A stretch of 64,000 nt of DNA from the NCBI GenBank assembly GCA_032622095.1, contig CP136064.1, positions 149,605,819 through 149,669,818 of the forward strand, read 5' to 3'. This document shows positions 28,301-40,300 of this stretch, piece by piece (the stretch's first letter is position 1; the number at the start of each line of letters is the position of its first letter). The notes under the pieces were generated by a model, which was given only the letters and a program-made list of their open reading frames with translations, made no database searches and was not told where the DNA came from. Source of the DNA: Siphonodentalium dalli. Its lineage: Eukaryota; Mollusca; Scaphopoda; Gadilida; Siphonodentaliidae. Position numbers and translations under genes: made by a program.

Positions 28301-31300
28301 GAGGGTCCTTGGGTGACTAGGGTTCAGAATACTAAATACCACGGAATTTTGTTAAATGCACATCACCCATCATCAGTAATTATGACTCCATTAAAATGTT
28401 TCTCCATTCCCGATGCTGTTAAGAGATGATCAACTGTTCGGTATCTCCAGGGCCTCCTGTTTTTTAAATATACATTTCCTATTTTCATGATATATATGTT
28501 TAGTGTCATGTCAACCCCCATAAATGTGACAAATGCAGCACAAAAACGTCAATGACCATACTTATTGTGTGTGCTCTGTTTATCATGCACTCATCCTCTG
28601 TAAAACAGACTACCAATATTTTTTCCAGCCATCGGAGATATGTTTCATTGAAGGCGCTCTAGCTGCACTGAAAGTAAGTTTATAGAAAGTGCTGATTATG
28701 AGTCAGTTCTATTATTATTTATCTTCAAAACAATAACAAACTTTTTTTTCGTCACCTTGAATATTGAGTTTTGATTAATTTAAATATATTGCACACACTT
28801 AAAGTCACAATTAGCTGTTTTATTAACATATATATGACCATTTTCCAGATAGCTTAAATTATGTTTTAACCAAATTACTTTCTGTTGATAGTTTTATTCT
28901 CTAACAATTGCAAAAGAATTTTGTGATAATATTCTTGCTTATGTCATTGAACTTAGTTATTTACTTGATTAACCCTTTGAACCTATAACACCGATATTTT
29001 GGTGTAAACGAATGGTGTCTATATCCCGTAAGCCCAAACTTTTTTATTTTTCTGCTTTACGGATTTTTTAAACCTTGTTTTGGTAGGGTCGGTCGGAATA
29101 AAAATAAAAATGCTTCAACCATTTTTTTTTTTTTGGACATTCGCTAAGGTGGTAATTGTGTCTTTGTAATTCTCTGTCAGTCATTTATAGAGAACAGTTT
29201 TCGGACGTATATCACAAAATTCAAATCCAGTACTATTATTTGAAACATAGCTCAGATTATTGAATAATATTGAAGTAATGAGTTTGTTTTTGTTCAACAT
29301 TTTAATTATTGAATAAATGGACTCCCCCTTTCAGTTATAATATATACATTGAAAAAGTCTATTATTCATCTGGATGGATGTCATGGAAAATAATTAGCCG
29401 ACAGATAATATATTTGCAGAAGGATTCCTATTAGTTGGTGGGAAATGTTCACATAATAATAAATTTGTTTAGAACTTGTTGAACTTATTATCTGAACATT
29501 TCCTAAGGAATCTACTTGTCTGGTCAATGAGTATTTAGTATAGAGAGGGTTAATACACACATGGGAATGCTGAGATTAGTGGTAGTGATAAAAAGTGAAT
29601 GTGCAGTTAACTTGAGCAAACCCACATACTCATTAGCTTGTCATTCCTATCTGAGAAACCTTGTGGACTGTTATTGGTCTTCAGTCATAAAGATCACCAT
29701 AAATTCCCAGGAATACAAAATGTATTCTAAAGGCCATTTAATGTTTTAAAGAGATGTCAAGATTCATAGAAAGCATACAGGTATCTTGGTGGCAGAAGCA
29801 TATATAAACTCAAGCTGACTTCTCAGTTTTCAACTTGGATGTAGTTAAAAGTAATTAAAGCCAGAGATGTCTATAGTTGGGGGTGTCCTAGGCATCTTTA
29901 ATCACCAGTGAAATGTGGTTAGATAATTTGTTACTGATAAGCAGAAACAGCTATGGTCAGCTGTGAAAATAAAAATAAAAATTATATTTGATTTTTATTT
30001 CCTTGTCGGGCCACAGAAAACAGAGTCGGCGGATCCGTAAAGCAGTAAAATAAAAAAGTTTGGCCTAACACAGATATTTTGGTGTAGCGACAACATCAGC
30101 CAATAGCAAATTTATATGTAGTATACCAGCATCAGACCAACTGATATATATTTAAATGGCCCACATATGTCCGCCAGGATGTGTATGTAATGATTGACCG
30201 CTATAGAAATATATGCGCTTGGCCCATGCCATATAATCTACAAAAAAACATACAATATTTTAAGCGAACTGTGCTATATTTAGACATAATTTAGAAAAAT
30301 ATTTTCATTTTAAATTATACTCATATATTAATCAGTGTTCTGCCACATATGGAAAAGAGTCTTATCGCATATCAAGTTGATTCATTCGTACATGCGCAGA
30401 GCAGTGCAATGACAAATAAACGATTTATAGCCTACTTATACATGTTAGACCTACTGATATATATTTAAATGGCACCATTCATGTCAGTGGTGGCCAGGGT
30501 ATGGAAAAATATCTGGAATTTTCTGGTGAAACATTGTTCACCAAGTTCAAATCGGTGTCAAGAGAAACTGTTGAAAGCGTTATTATGGCAATGATTCCAA
30601 AGTCATGTGAACTAGATCCCATACCAACCAGCCTCCTGCGCGAGCACTGTGATACTCTCTTAGACATACTGACAGTGATTGTTAATGCATCTCTGGAAAG
30701 CGGCAGTGTTCCGACTTATTTCATGTATGCTATTGTGAGACCACTTTTGAAATAAGCAGGTCTAGACCAGAACACACTTAAGAACTATAGACCAGTTTCC
30801 AACCTTCCATTTGTATCGAAGCTTCTTGAGCGGATTGTGTTAACCCAACTCCGAAACCCATTTCCAGGACAATGATTTGCAAGATAAGTTCCAATCAGCA
30901 TATAGAACACATCATAGCACAGAAACAGCACTCACTCTTATAATGAATGATCTTCTCTGTGCTTCCGATGAAGGCAAAGTTTCCATCATTTCCTTTCTTG
31001 ACCTATATGTGGCGTTCGACACCCTGGACCACAAAATCATGATCAAGCGCCTTGAAATTACTTTTGGTCTGAGAGATAATATACTCGATTGGTTTCAATC
31101 ATATCTGTCATACAGAACGCAAAGTATTCTTATAAGTTCATTAAAATCAGAGCCTAGAGACTTGTACTCTATCTTATGTACACACAGCTTCTAGGAACTA
31201 ACATTTCATAAAATGGACTGCAATATAATTTATATGCTGACGACATGCAGCTCTACTTTTCTTTTGATCAACGTGAACAATTCAAAATTGTGTATCTATC

Positions 31301-34300
31301 ATTAAACATTGGATGGAGATAAATAAGTTGAAATTAAATCAAGAAAAAATGAAGTTCTGATTTGCGGTACTGATTCCAGACTGAAACGAGTGGGGAAGTT
31401 GACTGTTTCGATATTTGTGGGACCACTATTCCTTTTTCAACTAGTGTCACCATAGACAGTTCTCTATCGATGAAAACACAAATTAGCAATCTATGTAGGA
31501 GTTGATTCCTTGAACTATCTGCACATCTGCGCCCATTTTTTTCCTTATCATCTATAAAAACATTAATGTCATCGCTCGTTCTCTCAAAATTAGGCTATTG
31601 TAATCATTCTGGCTGGTGCGGACAAAATGCAGTAATGAACATTGCTGCCCAGATAGTGAATCGAACTCCAAAATATCAATGAATAACTCCAGTACATGAG
31701 CAACTACATTGGCTTCCAATCAACAAACGTATTAACTACAAATGTGCTCTGATACAGGTTGAGTTCGAATTTGAGTTTGATCCGATGATTTTTCCTCGAG
31801 TTATGGACTTTTTTCGACTTAGAAAATTCAATTTTTTTCTTATTTTTTTTTTGGTTTCCGGATGATAAGGGGCCTTGTCTAATTCCGATGGAATTTTCGT
31901 CGGTGATCGGAGCTTTTAATCGGAGTTTTAATCGGAAATTTCGCCCTCCAATCATCGGAATTTCTCAGATCGGAATTTTTTCTCCGGCCAAGAACTCCGA
32001 TCAATTCCGGTGAAAATTCCGATGAACACTTAACAAAACTCCGGGGTGGGTAATTAAAGTACCATTTAAATACGAGATGGAATCCCCTACATATATGTCG
32101 TTCTAAGCAATTATAATTTCTCTTTAGAAGTGAATAATCAATTTTGAATATCTGGCATGTCAAAAGTGGCAAAGATAGGGATTTATCACTTTTGCTTCCA
32201 ATGAGTTAACTTAAACTCCTAAACATGTCCTCCAAAATCACTAAACCATTGGATCTCACAGTGAGAGGTCCTTGTGTGAATAGGGACAGAGTTATGAGAT
32301 TTAAAAATACTCCTCCCCAACCCATATACTTTAACCCTTTCTTAAGACAAATTATTTGAGCTTTTGATTTCAAGTTGGGTACTGATATATGGATTAATTC
32401 CTGTGATCATATCTTTGACAAATTATCAGTTATGGCTAGTCGCTATCGCCAAGGTATGGGTTAAACATCTGCCGATCGTGATCGGCCTCTCGTTACATGA
32501 ATTCGTGTCGACGTAATATTATAATTATTACGGAGATGTTTACGTCGACTGCAAATCTCCATACATGCTCCCAATGATGACGACAGCTAGTCGGCTTATT
32601 TGGTGAGTCAGCAGCGGGACCAAATTCGTGATTTCGTGATATTTCCCTATTAAAGTTCTTGTGCGATTCGAGTTTTCCAAGTGTGGTAGAGATAATATAT
32701 TCCACCAGTACAAAACCTTGGAACTTTTTGAAGTTTTGACAGGGAAGCTTCTATTCGAAAGAATAATACAGGGAATATATTTCTTTGTTATCACCTGTTC
32801 CTGAATATTGTAGGCTACTTCACTGTAGGTGAAGATCCCGTCTCGAAATTGCACGATTTAAGTGACTTTGTGAACGATTTCCTTTGCGTCGCTTACAATT
32901 AGGCCTAAGTTTCCCATGTTTTGTACTGGTGGAATATCATATCTGCTGGCGTAAGCCAGATTACAGATTCATGACCTGATCTACGATATAAATATCGAGA
33001 AATTTGCAAGAGTTTGTGAATTGCCAAAGTTACAACCCAAGGGGTTGGGCGGGGTGAACATATATCTTATATATATTTATATCTGTATACATGTATGACT
33101 GAGTTATTGTCCCCAGTGAAATTTATTTTCGGGGGACTATTGTAATCAGCTCTGTCCGTCCATCTTCCGTCCGTAGTTATAACTCCAGTAATGATCATCC
33201 GATTTGATTGAAACTTGGTATGTAGGTGTCTCAACCAAGAACGCATGTACTCTGCAATTCTGGGTTTGATCCGATATTTTTTTTTGGAGTTATTTCCCTT
33301 TCTTTTACTTAGAAAATTTCTCACTTTTTCGGTTTCCAGATGATATCTCAAGTTTGAATTCTTTAATTGCAAATACCGTTTTTATGTGGATCAGTCATAT
33401 CAAGATACAGGTTGAATTCGAATTTGAGTTTTATCCGATGATTTTTCCTTGAGTTATGGACTTTTTCGACTTAGAAAATTCAATTTTACTTCTTTTTTCT
33501 TTGGTTTCCGGATGATAACTCAAGTTTGGACTGTTCAATTGAAAATTCCTTTTTATGTTTACCCATACCATAGTATGGTAAACATAGTGTCGTTGCCCGG
33601 ATTGACCACTCGTCGTTCGTCCATCTGTCTGTCCGTCTGTCTGTCTGTCTGTCCGTAGACACTTTACGAGTAATGCGATAACTCAAACATTTTCTATCCG
33701 ATCGAAACCAAATTTTGTATATGGGTTTCTCAACCCAAAATACAGATCGAGTTCGAATTTGGGTTTGATCCGAATTTTTGTTAAAGAGTTATGGCCCTTT
33801 TTCGACTTAGAATTAACGCATTCTGCCATAACTCAAACATTATGGGTTTGATCCGATTAATTTTAAAGGAGATGACCCTTTTTCAAGAAAAAAAAAATAT
33901 TAATTTTTTTTTTTTTTTTTTAGATTTAGCTCCTTGCTAAATATAGCAGATACAAATATTAAATTTTGTTTGAACTTAATAATAACAATAAAAAAAAATA
34001 AAAAAATTGACACTTTCATTTATTTTAGTTTTATACGATTAATTACGTGTGATATCCTGTTTTGAAAATATGAAGATTTTATTGCAATAGTTTCATGTAA
34101 TATAATGATATCAATAAATTGCCATGTGATCATCCAACATCCAGAGTATATGAGAGGATTTTTATAGATGTTGTCATTCCAAGTGAAATCTGTTATGAAA
34201 TGAGTGATGACATATGATACAGAGCTCTGGTGGGACAAGCAAGATAAACAACACTGGTGGCTGGCTGTTTGTTTATTCTAACTGTCAAATTGATTAATGG

Positions 34301-37300
34301 CAGCACAAGACTGGTGTTTTTCCTATTCTTGAAATTTCATTACAGGGTGAGATAAGGGCCCCCTCACCTATATAAGTGTCTTCTAAATTCCATTAATTTG
34401 CTTCAAAAATAATTAACCCTTTCCAAGGTTTCCATAGACACATGCTATAATGTACATGGACTCTTCCTCATATCTCTTAACCCTTTAGCGTTCAGAACAC
34501 CCCAGAGCGCCCTGCCGTGTAGCGTCCATAAAGCCCTAGAGCGCCCTGCCGCGTAGCGTCCAGAGAGCCCCAGAGAGCCCGGAGTTTTGCGTGTTTTTCA
34601 GTCATAGTTTACAACAAAACTATTGCATTATAACACAACAAATTGCTTTTATTATTAATGTAAATAATAAAATATATGTTACATTATTAATTGTTAAGTT
34701 TTTGTGGGGTTTTGTGGCAGATTTTGTACAATTTAATCAATAGTTGTCAATAAAATCGCAATAAAACGAAAAGTGGAATGCGGCGGTGCTATTTTTTTAA
34801 GTCGACTAGAGAAATCAGCGTACTCGGGTAACTGTGTACGGTCGTCTAACTGACATTTATTTATTTTCGAACTTTATTTTTATTTCCAATAAAATATTCA
34901 CTTGACTTGTTTATGTTTTTATATCATATGCATCCAAATATAAAACAATCACTACCATTAATTTGACTAACGAAGCTACGGTAAGAGCAAGACGACATGC
35001 TGATGTTAGTTTTTGTTACTAAGGACGCCGTGTTTGTTCTTACTGCTGTATAGGCCTATTCCCAAATAAAACTGTTTCCAATTATTATTTTATTTTTCCT
35101 AATTCTTCACATGATCATATTGACAATATTATATTTTTTATAGAGTGTATAAAATGTATTGAATAGCAATGCGAGGAACTAATTAGAAGCTTCCAGCAAA
35201 CAGCGCGTTCGCGTTTACCAATTTCTGAACACGTGGCTTCCATCCAAGCTGGGCGCGAATTTCAATCTTATAGTTATCAATAATTTTTCAAGAGATATTT
35301 ATCATTTAATCGAACAAAATTGCTCTATTAGTATGTCCTTTGTTACAAGTTGAACATAGGCCAAACAATATATCGATTACCGGTAGTTTAACTGTGTACA
35401 CACCTTGTGTTTTGGCACTAACTGTGATATACATTGCATCATCATTACATCAAGGTCAAGGTAACGCCTGTGTCTCAATGTGATTTATTTTTAGTATATT
35501 TCGTCATCCTTATTCAATACGATGTCTTGCTAACTATTATTTAGTTTGGCATCTCATATATTCACGAAGAGAAAAGCACTGTTATCGACCTTAATGGCCA
35601 TTCAATCTTTTTCAAATGACAATATGTGATGGACATGATCTACGCATGTAAATGTGACAAGATATATCGTAATAAACTGGGTCAAGTACGTACGCATTAC
35701 GTTCGTGAGGTACACAGAAGGAGTTGTTGTCAGCGCTGAATATATAGTTCTTGCGATATATATTTCAATTCCGACATATTAAACATTATATTGTTACTGA
35801 ATAGCATTTCAACTTCTAACCTATGATTTAAAAAATTGAAATTTTAGTCTATTAATGCTGTTTTTATGTCTTTTTTTTATACATGACACACGGAGTAATT
35901 GTCCAAGTATTTACGTCGACGTTGCATCTTATTTCTGTACCCTCACGATCATGGCTTGTGTTTTGTTTACATTGGTTACTATCTGTGATCACGTGTCAAC
36001 AACAGTTAATCAGATTTTTACAATGCTGGAATCAATTTCACAATGCATTTCCACATTTTATTGAATTTCGTTGGTACATTATTAAATGCAAATAAATAGA
36101 AGTTGGTTAACACTTTGCTAGTGATTGTGGAAAAGTGAAGGTAATTCTGGAAATCGAGGTTACAACGTCAAACTTCATACAAAATCTTCGCAGTGTTTTT
36201 GTTGATAAAATATTGGGGATAATTTTATTAAACGACGTCAAAGTATGGTACGCATTCATATGGACATGAACTAGAGTGATTGGTGCACATGTAGATGTGA
36301 AAATTTAAAGGAATGCACGCGTAAAACGATCTCATTATTTTATTAGTAAGTGATTGCTAACAGTAAAGAAAGTACGGCAACTGTGTTGCCTTGCCGTCTT
36401 ACGTAATACACAACTCAATCGACGACGTTTTCTGTTTTGCAAATTTATATATGCAATATATAATGGGGGATAATTTTGTTTAACGATGTCAAATTATGGT
36501 ACGCATTCATGTGGACATGAACTAGAGTGATTGGTGCACATGTAGATGTGAAAATTTAAAGGAATGCACTGCAAAACAATCTCATTTTTTTTATTTGAAA
36601 GTGATTGCTAACAGTAAAAAAATTATGGCGACTGTGTTGTCTCACGCAGTACCGTACACAACCAGATCTCCGGATTTTTTTGTTTTGCAATATTTCTGTT
36701 GATAAATTGAACACAATAATACGATAAATTTTCGGAAATTACCAGCTGAAATGACAGCAATAAAATTCAGAATCTGATACATTTCAATGTGAAATTGATT
36801 TTAATTCTATGCAACGAATCAGGGTCAAGAAAAATCCGGAAAGATACCTACCAACTCCATAGTGTCTCCTTGTTCTCCATCGCCAGATGGAATATATGAT
36901 CAAACAAATCATCTTACCTGCTCTTCCCATACTAAGGATGTAGTATGAATTAAATAAAAACAAATTGCACATTGCCAATGGGGGGGGGGGGGGACTTGAC
37001 TTTCATAAATATGAAAATCAATTGTTACCAATTAATTAAAATAAAATAAACCATCCTTGCAGATAAACAAGAGCCACCATAAGATTTAATAATACATTTT
37101 TTCCTATAACTTTGACGTTACCAGAAAGTTATGTTGGCTGGGGTGACGACGTTCTCTCCTATCAGTATTGGTGTGGGTAATGAAGTTAGACATATTACTG
37201 TTGGGTAAAGGGTTAATATCTATTGGGTATCTTTGCACACTATTCACTTTTATCAATTTTGGTATTGACTGATTAATTGATTTTTGAAAAATATATTAAC

Positions 37301-40300
37301 CCTTCAGACATGTGCATTCAATTTGAAATTAAAACAACAGCTGATAGCCAATATGATTTATCTATGCAATGCGAAACAGGCAGATAAATATACATGACTA
37401 TTGTAAGTGATGACTTGTTTTAGGGGCCACAGAGCACTTAGAAGATTAACTGGTTCAGTGCTGAAAGCCCATATTTGGACCCTATGTAAGAGTGCTGGAA
37501 GCCCAGATATGGGCTTTGGCAATGACAATGTCTTGTTTAGTCAACTCTTGTTTAGTTTAATCATTTAAATAGCGTTTGTCAGGTAATATTTCAGAAATAT
37601 TGTTACATATATAATTGAATTGGGACATTGTGAAGTTTGAATGGATGCCGACCAATAAAATTGTCAGAAAAGGTACTTATATCGCGAAAGGTTTGAGAAA
37701 AATTACAAATGTTTTGCCCTAAGGGCGGCCGACAACCAAGCTCATAACCATAACCTAATCAGACATCCAGGCTCATATTGATAATCTACTTTGACAAACA
37801 GACAACCAGGCTCATAACCATAGCCTAATGAGACATCCAGGCTCATAACCATTGCCTAATGAGACATCCAGACTCATAATCATTGCCCAATGAGACATCC
37901 AGACCAATAACCATAGTCTAATGAGACATCGAGGCTCATAACCATAGCCTAATGGCTAATGAGACATCCAGGCCCATAGACATAGCCATAGCCTAATGAG
38001 ACATCCAGACTCATAACCATAGCCTATTGAGACATCCAAGCTCATAACCATAGCCTAGTGAGACATCCAGGCTCATAACATAATCACAAATGTATATATA
38101 TGGGAGTCAAATTTGAGAAAAGAGTGCAAATTATCAACTGCAAGCATAAAATTCAATTATTTTCTGTTTGTTGAAATATATATACGCATTTTATTACGTG
38201 TATGTAGGATATTTAGCAGCGAACCAGTTAACATTGAAGGTTGTGGCTTTTAGTGCCCAAGCTACTTGTAAAACATTGTAATGTGTGAAACCATTCAAAT
38301 GAGGGCTAACTTACTTTCTTTTATATGAACGATTTAGTGGTCATAGGGGCCAGCATCCCCATCATATTATGTCTGTATAACATTATATAGATAATATTTT
38401 TGAATTGTATAAACTACATATATTTTTGAAAACCATACACCCCTGTTATGAAACACTTAATCCTATTTAATACACAGGTCAGATCTGATCTTATATCTGT
38501 CCATGTTTGATAAACAAATAACTGGGGAGAATGGGGGAAGGGGGGGGGGCTAATTAAAGTACCATTTAAATACGAGATGGAATCCCCTGCATATATGTCG
38601 TTCTAAGCAGTCTGGCTTGTCAACAATTATAATTTCTCTTTAGAAGTGAATAATACATTTTGAATGTCTGGCATGTCAAAAGTGGCAAAGATAGGGATTT
38701 ATCACTTTTGCTTCCAATGAGTTAACTTAAACTCCTAAACATGTCCTCCGAAATCACTAAACCATTGGATCTCACAGTGAGAGGTCCTTGTGTGAATAGG
38801 GACAGAGTTATGAGATTTAAAAATACTCTCCCCATCCCAAATACTTTAACCCTTTCTTAAGACAAATTATTTGAGCTTTTGATTTCAAGTTGGGTACTGA
38901 TATATGGATTAATTCCTGTGATCATATCTTTGACAAATTATCAGTTATGGCTAGTCGCTATCGCCAAGGTATGGGTTAAACATCTGCCGATCGTGATCGG
39001 CCTCTCGTTTTCTAATTTTCTGTATGAGGGTACCTTCATGGTGTAATCAACTCCTCCTACAGTTTTGATCGAAGATATTTGAAACTTCAGAGTATTGTTA
39101 CCCACAGATTGGAGATGTGCAACATGTCTATAGATGACGGAATTTAAAAAAAAATAAATACGGAATTATTAACCCTTTCGACTTAGAACATTTCAACATT
39201 TTTTTTAATTTCTTTAACAAAGCGGCATCGACTTGCCACGTTGTCGGGGACACTGTGGTCGGCGGACCTTTTATTTAAGTTATCTTCCACAAACAATACA
39301 CATATATCCAGAAGATTCATAGCAGAACTATGGTTAACCAGCAATATCCCCATAGACAATGTATCAAGTCACAGAATTGCGCAATTCATGACATCACTTG
39401 CGCGCGCTCTCACAGTCCGACGACTGCCGTAAACCCAGTAGTTTTGAACGCATGTAAATTGGAATGCTTCTGTTTGGTTAGATGTAGCGACTTGTTTCAA
39501 CTATAAGAGAGTTCCTCAACTTTATTGGTTCAACATTTCAATAGTTGCCATTCCCGAAACAACGCAAGTTTAATCGCCTGTTGGCCACAACTGTCTAAAT
39601 TTCTAGTTCATGGAAGTAAATGTACATTTTAATGAATGATTTTCGTCTCAAAGTTGATATCACTGCTTAGTGAATGCAAATTGCTATCTAGATGTCGTTG
39701 GTCATTGTGTTTGAAACTCTCGTGTCTGTTTATTTGCGGGCACTAAATGTGTATATTGTTGATGGTGCTTGGTCGAAAGTTGCAAAGATCTGAAAACGTA
39801 GTTGTAACATGACCCCTCCGGCCTTACACTTTCAATGTTTTATTCTATTTCAAACCAACGTTTTGATGTGGACACAAATCAAAGTGTTTACAGTAGCCTA
39901 AAAGGCGACACAGCTCTGAATATCACACGAAGCATGCACTTGCTATATGTGCAACGTCGTCGGATTCTGAGAATACCGTAAACCCAGTGCATTCCAATTA
40001 AGGGATTTATGGATGATTTTGTTTTGCGCCACTTATTACCAGGGCCGTATATTGCAGCATTGCATGAATATGGTTTCTATTTATGGGTAGATTATTTCCT
40101 CAGCGAAGAGGAAATGGCCGAGTTGTTGATGAATGGACGCAACATGTTACATGTCTTTCTCTGATATGTCTGGAAAACAATATACACGAAGAACAGAAAC
40201 GACGATCTATTAAAAACTCCCACGGAAATTCACAGAATCGGAGTTTTCTCAAAACATACCGCACTTGAAGAAACTCCGATATAAACTCCGATTACGTCGG

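Larger units (their letters stand above)
33550..39010 (+). mobile_element. Helentron-like family A, copy 3, carrying two TTAA insertions
   Basis: 5' subterminal repeat ATGTTTACCCATACC (33555-33569), 3' repeat GGTATGGGTTAAACAT (38968-38983), stem-loop 38986-39001, tail CTCTCGTTT. Collinear with 5530-7582 at high identity, apart from a deletion of about 85 bp near 37420 (versus 6708-6790) and the insertions 34481-37212 and 37450-38227, both absent at the matching points of copy 1. Confidence 0.8.
33106..39440 (+). mobile_element. Family D repeat interrupted by family A copy 3
   Basis: Starts TTGTCCCCAGTGAAATTTAT then TTTCGGGGGACTATTG (hairpin GTCCCC/GGGGAC) and CTGTCCGTCCATCTTCCGTC. Units AGGTTGAATTCGAATTTGAG and GACTTAGAAAATTCAATTTT run to 33549. 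After the inserted family A copy it resumes TCTAATTTTCTGTATGAGGG (39011) and reaches TTGTCGGGGACACTGTGG at about 39241. Confidence 0.6.

Noticed and set aside
28973-29549. 577-bp TTAA element
   Set aside because: TTAA occurs on both sides, but the inverted match is only about five bases and it conflicts with a longer inverted-repeat reading; kept only as a possibility in the intron entry.
32540-32854. Minus-strand 104-codon frame inside the Harbinger-like segment
   Set aside because: Considered as transposase or Myb-like partner, but no catalytic or helix-turn-helix motif could be seen.
37735-38085. Regular 31-bp direct repeats that might be read as a CRISPR-like array
   Set aside because: Units are contiguous and there are no unique spacers of constant length; this is a minisatellite in a eukaryotic MITE.
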